From positions 992,001 through 1,056,000 of the forward strand of contig NZ_CP031012.1 of the NCBI RefSeq assembly GCF_009497775.1: a DNA stretch of 64,000 bases. Reading direction: 5' to 3'. The DNA is from Alcaligenes faecalis. Its GTDB lineage: Bacteria; Pseudomonadota; Gammaproteobacteria; Burkholderiales; Burkholderiaceae_B. The notes under the pieces are model-generated. The model was not told the DNA's origin and made no database searches. It saw only the letters and a program-made list of their open reading frames with translations. Shown piece by piece: positions 46,358 through 55,887 of this stretch (position 1 is its first letter; each line of letters opens with the position of its first letter). The position numbers and the translations under genes were made by a program.

Positions 46358-47382
46358 TGAATCTGTATTCCAGTCAGTTGGATCAGGCCTTGCCAACGTG
46401 CGCTATCCTCGCGGACCAGAGAGACAAACTCTTCTCGGCTGGTGCTGCGGGGTTGGTCCACGCCCAATGTTTGCAGGCGCGAGCGTACTTTTGGGTCCTG
46501 AATGGCATGTGTAAAAGCCTCATAAGCTTTGTCACGGATGTCGTCGGGCAGGCCTGCGGGAGCGTACAGACCAAACCAGGTAACCGATTCATAGCCCGGC
46601 AGACCGGACTCTTGAAAGGTAGGCAAATCGGGAGCCAGCGGCGAGCGCTGTTGGCCTGTGACCGCCAGGGCGCGCAACTGGCCACTGTTTACATACGGCA
46701 TCCCGGTAGGGATGGCGTCCAGTAAAACATGGATGGAGCCGCCCAGCATATCGTTAATGGCCTGACCGGTTCCACGGTAAGGCACATGGGACATGACGAT
46801 ATTGGCCTGATTCAAAAAGGCCTCGGTGCCCAGGTGCACGATGGTGCCATTGCCACTGCTGGCGTAGTTCAATTCATCGGGGTGTGCACGGGCGAATTCA
46901 ATCAGTTCTGGCAGCGTTTGCGCGGGCACTTTCGGGTTCACCAGCAAGACACTGGCGGCATCGCCCAGGTGGGCGATGGGGGTGAAGTCCTGCTCGGCAT
47001 CGTAGGGCAGGGACTTGTACAGGTGCGGGGCAATCGCGTGTGTGCTGCTGGTGGTGAACAGGAGGGTGTAGCCATCGGGCTTGCTGCGAGCCACTTCGCC
47101 TGAACCAATTGTGCCGCCTGCGCCTGTGCGGTTATCCACAATAATGTTGGCGTTCATTGCCTTGGCGGCGCTTTCGGCAATCAGTCGGCTGATGACGTCG
47201 GTGGCTCCGCCGGTGGGAAAGGGCACGATCAGGCGAATGGGGCGATCCGGCCAATCGCTGGCATGGGCGGCCACGCTGCTGACGGCCAGAACGGCACCCA
47301 ATAATGTTTGGGCAAGACGTCGCCAGGGGCGACAGGTCGATGGGGGCTGTACGTTGCTTGCGGCGTTGCTGGTTCTTGTCAT
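46354..47382 (-). CDS. Bug-family tripartite tricarboxylate transporter substrate-binding protein
   Basis: The protein has 342 residues from ATG 47382, preceded by GAGGAG. A signal peptide ends near AAHA-SDWPDRPI. Family hallmarks are present: PIRLIVPFPTGGATDVISRL, VDNRTGAGGTIGSGEVARSKPDGYTLL, and GTGQAINDMLGGSIHVLLDA. These periplasmic proteins bind carboxylates or related small molecules, and many in Alcaligenaceae lack adjacent TctAB membrane genes, as here. It is translationally coupled to the gamma-glutamyltransferase gene. Confidence 0.93.
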   Translation of the reverse strand: MTRTSNAASNVQPPSTCRPWRRLAQTLLGAVLAVSSVAAHASDWPDRPIRLIVPFPTGGATDVISRLIAESAAKAMNANIIVDNRTGAGGTIGSGEVARSKPDGYTLLFTTSSTHAIAPHLYKSLPYDAEQDFTPIAHLGDAASVLLVNPKVPAQTLPELIEFARAHPDELNYASSGNGTIVHLGTEAFLNQANIVMSHVPYRGTGQAINDMLGGSIHVLLDAIPTGMPYVNSGQLRALAVTGQQRSPLAPDLPTFQESGLPGYESVTWFGLYAPAGLPDDIRDKAYEAFTHAIQDPKVRSRLQTLGVDQPRSTSREEFVSLVREDSARWQGLIQLTGIQIQ

Positions 47383-47457
47383 GGCTATCTCCTCAATCAA
47401 GAGATGATAGGAAAGGCGATGATGCCGAACCAGCAACAAATAAGCAGGTCAGCGTTG

Positions 47458-48384
47458 CTATTTTGGCAAGGCCTGCGGGTCGACTTCAAGCTGTGGCAGC
47501 AGCTCGTCCAGAAAGCGGCGAACAATAGAGGGCAAGCGGCGGCCAGCCAGCGCCTGCACTTCAATCTGGCGGTTCAGCAAGCCGCGTTCGTGGATGAAAC
47601 TGGCTTGCAGCAAACCTTGCTCAATCAGGTGACGGGCTGACAACAAGGCCGATACAGTTACGCCCGCGCCGGACAAGGCAAATTGGTGCAGGGATTGCAT
47701 GTGATTGCTGCTGAATACCGGGTCCAGACTCAGGTTTTGCGCACTGCACGCCACATCCATCATTTGCCGCACCGTGGTGTCCGGACCGGGCAAGGCCAGG
47801 GGGTGCGCCAGAAGGCTTTTCAGGCTGATGCGTTCGGTGCGGGCTACTGGGTGGCCGGGAACCGCCAGGGCCATGACGGGGGCATCGCGGCGGAACAAGG
47901 TCTTGATGTCTTTCTCGGCCGTTTGCGTGAATTTGATGCCTATATCAATCTGGCCGCTTAACAGCAGCATGGTGATGCGGTGTGGCGGCAGTACGTCCAG
48001 CTGAAAGCGTATGCCCTGATGCTTTTCACGAAACTGCGCGATGCATTGCGGCAGAAGCTGGGCGGCCAAACCTTCAGAAGAAGCAATACGGATCAGGCCG
48101 GTTTGCAGCCCTTGCAGGGCAGCAATATCGTGCAAGGTACGCTCGGCATCCATGGCACTGCGGCGCGCATGGGCCAGCAGCAGTTCACCTGCAGCGGTCA
48201 GGTTCATGCCACGGGCATGGCGCTCGAACAAGGCCATGCCCAGGTTTTCTTCCAGTCCGCTGATCTGTCGGCTGATGGCCGATGTGGCCACATGTAGATT
48301 GCTGGCCGCCTGCGAGATAGAACCACAACGCGCTACTTCCTGGAAGTAGCGCAGTGCTGTCTCTTGAAGATGGCGTGGGTTCAT
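47458..48384 (-). CDS. LysR family transcriptional regulator
   Basis: This 308-residue protein has an N-terminal winged helix ([41 protein letters not shown]) and a LysR effector domain. The start overlaps the stop of the flavin oxidoreductase gene by 4 bases, so it is in the same transcript and not divergent, and the Bug gene begins 75 bases further down. It probably regulates its own cluster. Confidence 0.92.
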   Translation of the reverse strand: MNPRHLQETALRYFQEVARCGSISQAASNLHVATSAISRQISGLEENLGMALFERHARGMNLTAAGELLLAHARRSAMDAERTLHDIAALQGLQTGLIRIASSEGLAAQLLPQCIAQFREKHQGIRFQLDVLPPHRITMLLLSGQIDIGIKFTQTAEKDIKTLFRRDAPVMALAVPGHPVARTERISLKSLLAHPLALPGPDTTVRQMMDVACSAQNLSLDPVFSSNHMQSLHQFALSGAGVTVSALLSARHLIEQGLLQASFIHERGLLNRQIEVQALAGRRLPSIVRRFLDELLPQLEVDPQALPK

Positions 48385-49379
48385 ACCAGACTGCCGCGCA
48401 GCTCGGCGGCAATCTCGTAGGAGCGCAAGCGCTTGTTGTGGTCAAAGATATTGGCATTGAGCATCAGCTCGTTGGCGCCTGTCAGTGCAATGAAGCCCTT
48501 CATCTGTTCAAGCACCTGCTCCGGATTGCCAATGGCCGTACAGCTGAGCAGGGAGTCCAGCAGATGCTGGGCCGGTGGGCTGCATTGCTCGTAGTAGTCA
48601 CGCACGGGCGGTGGCAGTTGGCCGGGACGACCGCTGCGCAGGTTCACGAAAGACTGTTGCCAGGAGGAGGCCAGCAGCTTGGCTTCGTCTTCCGTGTCGG
48701 CGGCAAAAACGTTGTAGCCCAGCATGACGTACGGCTTTTCCAGATGCACGGAAGGCTGGAACTGACGGCGGTAAACCTCAATGGCATCCATCAACTGAGC
48801 GGGCGCAAAATGCGAAGCAAAGGCATAGGGCAAGCCCAGCGCAGCAGCCAGTTGAGCACCAAACAGGCTGGAACCCAGAATCCAGACCGGCACATTCAGA
48901 CCACGACCGGGCACGGCCATGATGCGGTTGCGCGGTTCGTCGGACATATAGTCCATCAGCTCCAGCACATCGCGTGGAAACTGATCGGGGTCGCTGTTCA
49001 GATTGCGGCGCAAGGCACGGGCCGTTTCAGGGTCGGAGCCAGGAGCACGACCCAGGCCCAGGTCAATACGGCCGGGGTACAGGGAGGCCAGGGTTCCAAA
49101 CTGCTCGGCAATCACCAAAGGGGAGTGGTTGGGCAACATGATGCCGCCCGCACCCACACGAATGCGGCTGGTTTGACCGGCAATGTGCCCGATCAGCACC
49201 GAGGTGGCTGCACTGGCAATACCAGGCATGCCGTGGTGTTCGGCCAGCCAGTAACGGTGATAGCCCCACTGCTCGGCATGACGGGCAATGTCCGCCGAAC
49301 AGCGAAAGGACTGGGCGGGGGTGGAGCCCTGAACAATAGGGGACAGGTCTAGGACGGAGAGCGGATAGCTTGGCTTCAT
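48381..49379 (-). CDS. LLM-class flavin-dependent oxidoreductase (bacterial luciferase-like)
   Basis: This 332-residue TIM-barrel protein of the luciferase-like monooxygenase family contains [41 protein letters not shown] and [26 protein letters not shown]. Members use FMNH2 from a separate reductase. Close relatives in Proteobacteria (YhbW type) have no established substrate. It is the first gene of a possible four-gene transcript with LysR, Bug and gamma-glutamyltransferase. Confidence 0.9.
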   Translation of the reverse strand: MKPSYPLSVLDLSPIVQGSTPAQSFRCSADIARHAEQWGYHRYWLAEHHGMPGIASAATSVLIGHIAGQTSRIRVGAGGIMLPNHSPLVIAEQFGTLASLYPGRIDLGLGRAPGSDPETARALRRNLNSDPDQFPRDVLELMDYMSDEPRNRIMAVPGRGLNVPVWILGSSLFGAQLAAALGLPYAFASHFAPAQLMDAIEVYRRQFQPSVHLEKPYVMLGYNVFAADTEDEAKLLASSWQQSFVNLRSGRPGQLPPPVRDYYEQCSPPAQHLLDSLLSCTAIGNPEQVLEQMKGFIALTGANELMLNANIFDHNKRLRSYEIAAELRGSLV

Positions 49380-49467
49380 GGCATCAGATTCAAATTGGAC
49401 TCAGGATATAGTCGATCCATCGTTAGGCAGCGTCAAGTAAACCCATAGCATAGGCAAGGATGTTCAG

Positions 49468-50076
49468 ATGAAAGAAACCAGTCGTCGCACCGTCAATCAT
49501 TACCAGGACCATGCGCAGGCGTTTCGGGATGGCACCTGGGACCATGATGTCAGCCAGAATCGTGATGCATTGCTGGCGGCCATCGGCTTGCCGGGGCCTG
49601 TGGATATTCTGGATCTGGGCTGTGGACCGGGGCGGGATCTGGTCGCGTTTCAGGCCATGGGGCATCGCCCGGTGGGGCTGGATGGCTGTGCCGCTTTTGT
49701 GGACATGGCTCGTCAGCAAACCGGCTTGCCGGTGCTGCATCAGGACTTTCTGGATTTGAACTTGCCGGCTGCCGCCTTTGATGGCGTGTTTGCCAATGCG
49801 GTGCTATTCCATATACCCAGTGCCGAGCTGCCCGCTGTTCTGGCGGTCTTGCGGCACAGTCTGCGTCCGGGCGGCGTGCTGTTTTCGTCCAATCCGCGCG
49901 GTCAGGGACAAGAAGGCTGGAATGGTCAGCGCTACGGTTGCTACTACAGTTGGGAGCAGTGGTCGGAGCGGCTGGAGCAAGCCGGCTTTGAATATATAGA
50001 CCACTTTTATCGCCCTACAGACAGGCCGCCGCAGGAGCAACATTGGCTGGCTTCCTTGTGGCGTGTACCCGCCTGA
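49468..50076 (+). CDS. Class I SAM-dependent methyltransferase
   Basis: This 202-residue protein has motif I ILDLGCGPGRDLVAF near residue 49, followed by a Rossmann methyltransferase core with PLP-like motif DGVFANAVLFHIP. The substrate cannot be told from sequence. It stands alone, upstream of a 500-base intergenic region. Confidence 0.88.
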   Translation: MKETSRRTVNHYQDHAQAFRDGTWDHDVSQNRDALLAAIGLPGPVDILDLGCGPGRDLVAFQAMGHRPVGLDGCAAFVDMARQQTGLPVLHQDFLDLNLPAAAFDGVFANAVLFHIPSAELPAVLAVLRHSLRPGGVLFSSNPRGQGQEGWNGQRYGCYYSWEQWSERLEQAGFEYIDHFYRPTDRPPQEQHWLASLWRVPA

Positions 50077-50583
50077 TCAGCAGCAAAATGGTGAATCCCT
50101 GACCTGGCTACTTAGAGGATTGTTTTATAAGCCTATTTTTTGCTAATACAGGGGTTTTCCCTATTTTTATGCACATCTTTTGTGGATAAGCCGGTTTTTA
50201 CCTGGCGCGGGCGCTGCGGGGGAAAAAAATGGTAAAGAATTGTCGATTCTCTGATCAGCTGTTCTAAGTCATTGATTAGATTGCTCTAAGTGAGCTGATC
50301 CACGGTTTATCCTGTGACTTGTCCACATTTTACGGGGATAAGCTGGCGCTTATTTTGCAATTTGGCCGTTTTCTGTACGCCCGTTTTAAGTCGCTGATAC
50401 TACAGATGGTTTTCCTGATTTGCCCAGTTTTTCCTATGAGCTATCCACAGTTTTCGGGGATAAGATGGAGAGCTTGTCCAACTTGGGTTCAAGTCCGTCC
50501 CAAGGCTATGATGCGCACTAGCAATGTTTACCCTTAGCGGCCAGTCCCTTCGGCTCTTTGGCATTTTTTGAGGAGATTGAAAC
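50077..50583. other. Long AT-rich intergenic region with DnaA-box-like repeats
   Basis: About 500 bases have no gene. An exact DnaA consensus box in reverse (50181-50189) is accompanied by TTGTCCACA (50319-50327, 8/9) and CTATCCACA (50441-50449, 8/9). The last two each begin a repeated block: TCCACA, a T-rich spacer, then CGGGGATAAG (ending 50342 and 50465), so two imperfect direct repeats of about 27 bases lie 122 bases apart. The dnaA/rnpA neighbourhood typical of oriC is absent. This could be a DnaA-titration site, a regulatory element of the MscS gene, or an origin remnant. Confidence 0.5.
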
Positions 50584-51417
50584 GTGGAAAAATTGCAAAC
50601 CTGGATGACAGAGTTTCCCGCGGTAGGCGCCATCGCGCTTAACGTCGTGATCGCTTTGTTGATTCTGATTATTGGCTGGTGGCTGTCCGCCATCGCCGGT
50701 CGTGCCATCAAGCGCATGGCAGCCCGCTCTCCCCGTGTGGACCCGACGATTGTGCCTATGGCCCAGTCCGTGACGGTCTGGACAATCCGCATCTTTGTGC
50801 TGATTGCCGTCCTGGCTCGTTTTGGTGTGCAGACCGCCAGCATTATTGCGGTACTGGGTGCTGCCGGTTTGGCGGTGGGCTTGGCCTTGCAGAACACGCT
50901 GCAAAATATTGCCGCTGGCATCATGCTGCTGATGCTGCGTCCTTTGCGTGCGAGCGAGTTTGTATCGGTGGTCGGTAAAGGCGACGGCACCGTGCTGGAA
51001 GTGGGTTTGTTTTTGACCCGCTTTGAGCAAGTGGATGGCATTCAGTTCACCCTGCCTAATAGCCTGATCTGGGGCAACCCCATCATCAACTACAGCCGCA
51101 ACCCCACCCGTCGTTTGGACTTTGGTGTGGGCGTGCGTTATGGCGATGATCTGGACCTGGCCATCAAGCTGCTCCAAGGCCTGCTCAATGAACATCCCAA
51201 GGTGTTGAAGGACCCGGCTCCCTTGGTCATGGTCATGGAGTACAAGGACAGCGTGATCACGGTTAATCTGCGTGCCTGGATCAATGCCGCTGACTTCTGG
51301 GATGCGCGTTTTGATCTGTACCGTCGTGCCGTTCAGGTATTGAATGAGGCTGGTCTGCAGACTCCGGTGCCTGTGCGAGAAATCGTGCAATCGGTGGGCG
51401 ATAAAAAGGCCGCTTAA
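50584..51417 (+). CDS. mscS: Small-conductance mechanosensitive channel (MscS family)
   Basis: The protein has 277 residues with a GTG start preceded by GAGGAG. Three membrane helices occur in the first 110 residues, the third carrying the Gly/Ala-rich pore pattern (GAAGLAVGLALQNTLQNIAAGIML). The cytoplasmic beta domain (FVSVVGKGDGTVLEVGLF) and alpha-beta vestibule follow. It releases solutes on hypo-osmotic shock. It ends before a strong terminator. Confidence 0.94.
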   Translation: MEKLQTWMTEFPAVGAIALNVVIALLILIIGWWLSAIAGRAIKRMAARSPRVDPTIVPMAQSVTVWTIRIFVLIAVLARFGVQTASIIAVLGAAGLAVGLALQNTLQNIAAGIMLLMLRPLRASEFVSVVGKGDGTVLEVGLFLTRFEQVDGIQFTLPNSLIWGNPIINYSRNPTRRLDFGVGVRYGDDLDLAIKLLQGLLNEHPKVLKDPAPLVMVMEYKDSVITVNLRAWINAADFWDARFDLYRRAVQVLNEAGLQTPVPVREIVQSVGDKKAA

Positions 51418-51498
51418 GTGTTGATTCAAGGCCTGGATTCCAGACCTTGAACATGATCTTGCCGGGTTCAGACCCGTGCTGTTCTGATCTAAAATAGA

Positions 51499-51540
51499 AA
51501 TGCCCCAAGCCTTGCTTTTAGCGGCTTGGGGCATTTTTTT
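51499..51540 (+). terminator. Terminator after the mscS gene
   Basis: The long stem AATGCCCCAAGCC/GGCTTGGGGCATT is followed by a run of T residues, 80 bases past the stop. Confidence 0.93.
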
Positions 51541-51624
51541 CGGGTTAGCCTGCATTGGACTTACTTCAGGCTTCTCCCATACTGTACTCTTTGCTCTAGC
51601 GCTGTTTTTCTACCTGCCCTCACG

Positions 51625-52560
51625 ATGTTTCTGATCGACGAAAAAATCACGGTACGACGCCTGGAAGTTCTGCTGGCTTTTCTGGAAGCCGGCACGATTG
51701 CCCGTGCCGCTGAACAATTGGGCACCAGCGCGGTCAGCGTGCATCGGGCATTGAAAAGTCTGGAAGAAGGGTTGCGCTGTCCCCTGTTCTTGCAGGAAGG
51801 CCGCAACCTGGTGCCACAGGAGTCGGCCCGCGAGCTGGCGGAGGCAGCCAAGGAAACCATACGCACCTTGCAGCATGGCATTGATGCTGCCCGTGAAGCC
51901 GGGGGCTATTCATCGGATCAGCTACGCATAGGCTCCATGTATTCGCTAACGATTCGTTTAGTGCCACGCCTCTTGGTGGAGCTGAAGGTTCACAAGCCTT
52001 TATTGCAGATTGATCTGGTGCTGGATTCGAACGAGAAGCTGCTGCAAAAGCTGCGCGGCGGTCATATCGACGCGGCCCTGATCGAGCTGCCTCAGGAGCA
52101 GCCAGATGATCTGGAAGTACTGCCCATTTTTGATGATGAACTGATGTTTGCCGCCCCCATGGATTGGCAAGGTTCGGAGTCATCCGTGGTGGATCTGGAG
52201 CGTTGTTCCAAGGAACGCTTTGTGTCGCTGACCGATGACTTTGCGACAGGTCGGGACATGCAGCGCATGCTGGCCAAAGCCGGCTTCGATGCCGATATTG
52301 TGATGCGCACTGGGGACATCTTTTCCTTGATGAGTCTGGTCAGCGGCGGGGTGGGATGTTCCCTTTTACCTGCCCGCGCCAAAGAGGTTTTCTCTGACAA
52401 GATTCAGTGGCTTAGTTTGGAGCCGCAGTATCGACATTCACAGCGCATCGGTCTGGTTTGCATGAAGTCGCGTGAGCGCAGCCCGAATGTCTTGAGTCTC
52501 TTGCGGGCGTGTCGAATTGTGCGCACTCAGCTGGAAAAAGAAGGGCAGAAATCGGCCTGA
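51625..52560 (+). CDS. mdcR: LysR family regulator of malonate utilisation
   Basis: The protein has 311 residues from ATG 51625 (MFLIDEKITVRRLEVL). The winged helix (FLEAGTIARAAEQLGTSAVSVHRALKSLEEGL) and effector domain match the MdcR type, and the gene is convergent with mdcH (25 bases between stops). MdcR activates the malonate decarboxylase operon when malonate is present. The specific identity rests partly on the neighbouring mdc genes. Confidence 0.85.
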   Translation: MFLIDEKITVRRLEVLLAFLEAGTIARAAEQLGTSAVSVHRALKSLEEGLRCPLFLQEGRNLVPQESARELAEAAKETIRTLQHGIDAAREAGGYSSDQLRIGSMYSLTIRLVPRLLVELKVHKPLLQIDLVLDSNEKLLQKLRGGHIDAALIELPQEQPDDLEVLPIFDDELMFAAPMDWQGSESSVVDLERCSKERFVSLTDDFATGRDMQRMLAKAGFDADIVMRTGDIFSLMSLVSGGVGCSLLPARAKEVFSDKIQWLSLEPQYRHSQRIGLVCMKSRERSPNVLSLLRACRIVRTQLEKEGQKSA

Positions 52561-52585
52561 TGCTGGACGGCTTGTAGATGTCTCT

Positions 52586-53515
52586 TTATCCCGCCCAGCG
52601 TGACAACCAGCGCTGCAAACCATCCAGGGTTTGGAACTCATCCACACTACGCGCAGGAATCTCGGGATAGCGCTGATTCCACATGGTCGCCAGACTGCGT
52701 CCCGGTCCAATCTCCAGCACCACATTAGGCTGTCGTTCTTCAATCTGTTCCATGCAGGAATCCCATTGCATGGTTTGCATGATCTGTGCCGATAAAGCCT
52801 GCGCTGCGGTGGCGGCGTTATGCACCCATACACCGGCATTGGTCGGCCACGGTACGTTCGGGGCAGCCAGTTCGCTTTGATTCAGTTGCTCCTGAAAGGC
52901 TTGGGCCGCGCTGCTCATCCAATGGGTATGGGACGCAATATTCACAGCCAAGGGTGTGCAACGTGCCCCTTGTTCCTGAGCGAATTTTTCCAGGGCAGAA
53001 AGCTTGTCACGCGGACCCGCACACACGGCACTATCAGGGCCATTGCGTATGGCCAGGGCAGCGCCTTGTGCCTGGCACCACTGCTCAATCGTCCGAATTG
53101 AAACACCGCTTATCGCCAGCATGCTGCTGTCTTGTCCGGCTCCAGCCTGATCCATCAAGGCGGCTCTTTGTTCGGCCAGTTTGACGGTATCGCTGGTGGA
53201 TAAGACACCCGCCACACAAGCGGCTGCCAGTTCACCAATGCTGTAGCCCGCCACGGCGGCCAAAGATCGACTGGAGGATTGCAGGGCAGGGACTTGCTCC
53301 TGCAACTCCTGCCAGGCGGCCAGTGCGCAAGCCGTCAGCACGACTTGGGCATGGGCATTGGTGCTGGCCCAATGGGTATCGCGCATGGCAGCGCGCCAAT
53401 CGGGAACGTGCAATTGCTCCTGCATTTGCAGCAGCAGGGGATGGGCCGGGTTCATCCAGGGCAGCATGTCTGCGTATTGCATGCCTTGCCCGGAAAACAG
53501 CAGGGCGATTTTCAT
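52586..53515 (-). CDS. mdcH: Malonate decarboxylase malonyl-CoA:ACP transacylase (epsilon subunit)
   Basis: This 309-residue malonyltransferase-fold protein begins ALLFSGQGMQYADMLPW and has the nucleophile Ser in AVAGYSIGELAAA. MdcH loads malonate from malonyl-CoA onto the decarboxylase acyl carrier subunit to start or restore the enzyme. It is the last gene of the mdc operon and starts 2 bases after mdcB. Confidence 0.92.
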   Translation of the reverse strand: MKIALLFSGQGMQYADMLPWMNPAHPLLLQMQEQLHVPDWRAAMRDTHWASTNAHAQVVLTACALAAWQELQEQVPALQSSSRSLAAVAGYSIGELAAACVAGVLSTSDTVKLAEQRAALMDQAGAGQDSSMLAISGVSIRTIEQWCQAQGAALAIRNGPDSAVCAGPRDKLSALEKFAQEQGARCTPLAVNIASHTHWMSSAAQAFQEQLNQSELAAPNVPWPTNAGVWVHNAATAAQALSAQIMQTMQWDSCMEQIEERQPNVVLEIGPGRSLATMWNQRYPEIPARSVDEFQTLDGLQRWLSRWAG

Positions 53516-53517
53516 AG

Positions 53518-54480
53518 TCAGGCTCCAGTAGGGCGACGCTGGCTGGCACCACCGGGGGCATAGGCTTGCAAGCGGTCCAGCCAGCAGCAGGCCGACAAGG
53601 TATCGGCTGCGCCTCCGGGGGACAGGCGGCGTTTCATGAAGGCTTGATGCAAGGCCTGGGCGCGTTGCACTGCATCCGGGGTAAACGCACTGCCTGCCTG
53701 CAGATATTGCGCGGCGCAGCGGCGCGCGTAGTGTAGCCCCTCCAGTCCGCCACGATGGGCCAGATTACTATCGTCAAGGACCGCCATAACAGAAAAGAAG
53801 GTATGCAAACCCACGGTCTGCAACTGATGTTCTGCCACTGGTGTGCTGTGCGGAGACAAAGTTTTGACAGCGACTTGCCAGGCGGGCCAGGCCGTTTCAA
53901 ACAAGGTGGGAAAGCCCTGGGCGGCTTCCTGGTTCGCGCCTTGCAAGCCATAGCGGCGTACCGCCCGTCCGCCCGGCAGTGCGGACGAAGCTTGCAGGCT
54001 GCGGGCCTGTAAAGCCGCCCCCCATAATGTTTGAAGTTGGTCCCGAATCGTGGCGGGAGTCAGGGTGCGAAAAGGAAGGCAGGCGCCTGCGGCTGCGCAC
54101 AACAGGCCCAGCATGAAGATGGCGCCACGGTGGGTATTGATGCCCCCCGTGGCTGTCTGCATGCGAGCCTCCGCTGCAATCCCGCGAGTTTGCAGCAGGC
54201 TGAATGGAGCACGCTGTTGGCCCAGGGCCGCCATGTCTGAAAAATAATGGCGCAGGGCAAACAGACTGCGATAAAAGGTGCTGGCATCCATATCGTCATG
54301 GCTGCCGCTGTCGATCAGGGAAACCAGCCCCGGTTTGGGGGCCAGAATCAGCTCGTCATACAGCGCCAGAACGGCTGCCCGGCCTATGGCCGCGCAACTC
54401 CAGGAACGGGATGGATCCATGGAGTCGGGAGCAGTGGGTAACTGCGCCAATGCCCTTGTTTCAATTGCATCAAGCAGCAT
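53518..54480 (-). CDS. mdcB: Triphosphoribosyl-dephospho-CoA synthase
   Basis: The protein has 320 residues from ATG 54480 (MLLDAIETRALAQL), overlapping the mdcG end by 11 bases. CitG/MdcB family features: ALYDELILAPKPGLVSLIDSGSHDDMD and TGGINTHRGAIFMLGLLCAAAG. It makes the 2'-(5''-triphosphoribosyl)-3'-dephospho-CoA prosthetic group precursor from dephospho-CoA and ATP. Confidence 0.93.
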   Translation of the reverse strand: MLLDAIETRALAQLPTAPDSMDPSRSWSCAAIGRAAVLALYDELILAPKPGLVSLIDSGSHDDMDASTFYRSLFALRHYFSDMAALGQQRAPFSLLQTRGIAAEARMQTATGGINTHRGAIFMLGLLCAAAGACLPFRTLTPATIRDQLQTLWGAALQARSLQASSALPGGRAVRRYGLQGANQEAAQGFPTLFETAWPAWQVAVKTLSPHSTPVAEHQLQTVGLHTFFSVMAVLDDSNLAHRGGLEGLHYARRCAAQYLQAGSAFTPDAVQRAQALHQAFMKRRLSPGGAADTLSACCWLDRLQAYAPGGASQRRPTGA

Positions 54481-55174
54481 GAGGTGACTCCAGGGTAGGG
54501 GCGTGTTCGGGCCAGTCCGAGTGCGCCTGAATACGTAAACCATGCGTGTGTTTGATCATGACTTTGTTGCTGGCACCGCTGCGCCATTGCTGCCATTCAC
54601 GCCAGGCGATGGCGGCGTCATCCGGAAACAGCAGCTCGCCATCCAGACGGGGCAAACCGGGCAATTCGCTGGCCGCACTTAATAGCTGCACCAGACGATC
54701 GGCCTGCGTGGCACACTGCACGGGTAGCAGCAAATCCAGGTCCGAGCCTTCACGCACATAGCCTTGTCCGGTGATCAGTTCCCAGCCATAACTGCCATAA
54801 ACCTGAGCGGTGCAGCTGTGTGCCTGCATCTGCTGGCATAAGCTCAGCCAGCCCTGTGCCAAGGAAACCGGCAGCAAGGTTTGGGCTTCATGGGCGGGAG
54901 GGAAACGGCCCCAGGCCAGGCTCCGCGCCTGGGGAACGATCAGGGACAGCCTTTGCCGTCCCCAATCGGTCGGCAAGGGAATGCCCACTTGCAGCTGCCC
55001 GCTACGCAGTTCGCCCGGCTGACGGCTGACGACCAGCGGCCAGTCACGGGCCTGCCATCTGCGCAGGCACTGATGGGCGTGGCTGGTCGGCTCCAGATCA
55101 GCCAGCACCTGATCCCAGGCTGGGCTGTCCAGCGTGATCAGGTGGTGACGGCGAGCGGGCAGTTGGGCTGTCAT
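54470..55174 (-). CDS. mdcG: Phosphoribosyl-dephospho-CoA transferase (malonate decarboxylase holo-ACP synthase)
   Basis: This 234-residue protein contains the nucleotidyltransferase-like pattern AQVYGSYGWELITGQGYVREGSDLDLLL, with the G-S and D-x-D residues of that fold. It attaches the prosthetic group to the MdcC serine. The ATG shares one base with the mdcE stop (TGATG), and the 3' end overlaps mdcB. Confidence 0.93.
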   Translation of the reverse strand: MTAQLPARRHHLITLDSPAWDQVLADLEPTSHAHQCLRRWQARDWPLVVSRQPGELRSGQLQVGIPLPTDWGRQRLSLIVPQARSLAWGRFPPAHEAQTLLPVSLAQGWLSLCQQMQAHSCTAQVYGSYGWELITGQGYVREGSDLDLLLPVQCATQADRLVQLLSAASELPGLPRLDGELLFPDDAAIAWREWQQWRSGASNKVMIKHTHGLRIQAHSDWPEHAPTLESPHAA

Positions 55175-55887
55175 CAGGATGCCTGCAAGACCTGTTCAAT
55201 GATCTGGGCAGCCAGACGGCGGCCACCGCGTTCGGCACCATCGCTGGCGCGGCGGTCCTGATCATTGGATTGGGCCAGCGCTGCACGCAAGGATGCACGC
55301 AGTTGCTCTGGCGAACTGCTGTCCCAAACAGATTGAATGCCACCCATCGCCACGTAGTTGCCTACGCCGGGTGCAAAAACCGGATTGGATTGCGCCAGTT
55401 CTTCCAGCATGGATTCGGGCAGCTTGGTGACGCGGGCCATGGCAGGGATACGCATCACGCGAATCTCGGCTTCGGGCACGGCATAGCAGGCATCGGCAAT
55501 CAGACCGGAGGTGATGAAACCACCGGACAGGGCCTGGTCATACACCAGCCCAATAACCTTGTGACCTTTGCGTCGAGCCAGATCCAGGCACATGCCCAAG
55601 TGAGCCATGGCGCGGTTGATGCCCAGCAGTTCATCGCGGCGGCGCAGTTGCTGGCCTTGGGTATCGACCAAAAGCAGCAGGCTGCGGCCAGGATGGTTCT
55701 TGATGGTGTCCAGCACGGCCTGTGCCTGGGTCAAGGCCAGGGCCACGCCGATGGGGGCGTGTTCGGTGGTGCCGATAACGGCCAGGGTCTGGCCATCAAA
55801 CTCGGCATGGCCCTGCAAGAACAAATCCTGTTCGGTAATGCTGTGCTGCGTATCGAACAGCGATTGCACCAGTGTTTCCCATTTCAT
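55174..55887 (-). CDS. mdcE: Malonate decarboxylase gamma subunit
   Basis: The protein has 237 residues from ATG 55887 (MKWETLVQSLF). It is a crotonase/carboxyltransferase-fold protein with VYDQALSGGFITSGLIADACYA. With MdcD it forms the decarboxylase that removes CO2 from malonyl-S-ACP. ATGA overlap with mdcD upstream. Confidence 0.93.
   Translation of the reverse strand: MKWETLVQSLFDTQHSITEQDLFLQGHAEFDGQTLAVIGTTEHAPIGVALALTQAQAVLDTIKNHPGRSLLLLVDTQGQQLRRRDELLGINRAMAHLGMCLDLARRKGHKVIGLVYDQALSGGFITSGLIADACYAVPEAEIRVMRIPAMARVTKLPESMLEELAQSNPVFAPGVGNYVAMGGIQSVWDSSSPEQLRASLRAALAQSNDQDRRASDGAERGGRRLAAQIIEQVLQAS

Noticed and set aside
50077..50583. Chromosomal origin of replication (oriC) proper
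   Set aside because: DnaA-like boxes exist, but the dnaA, dnaN, rnpA and rpmH genes expected beside a betaproteobacterial oriC are absent, so only the weaker statement of a DnaA-box cluster is made.
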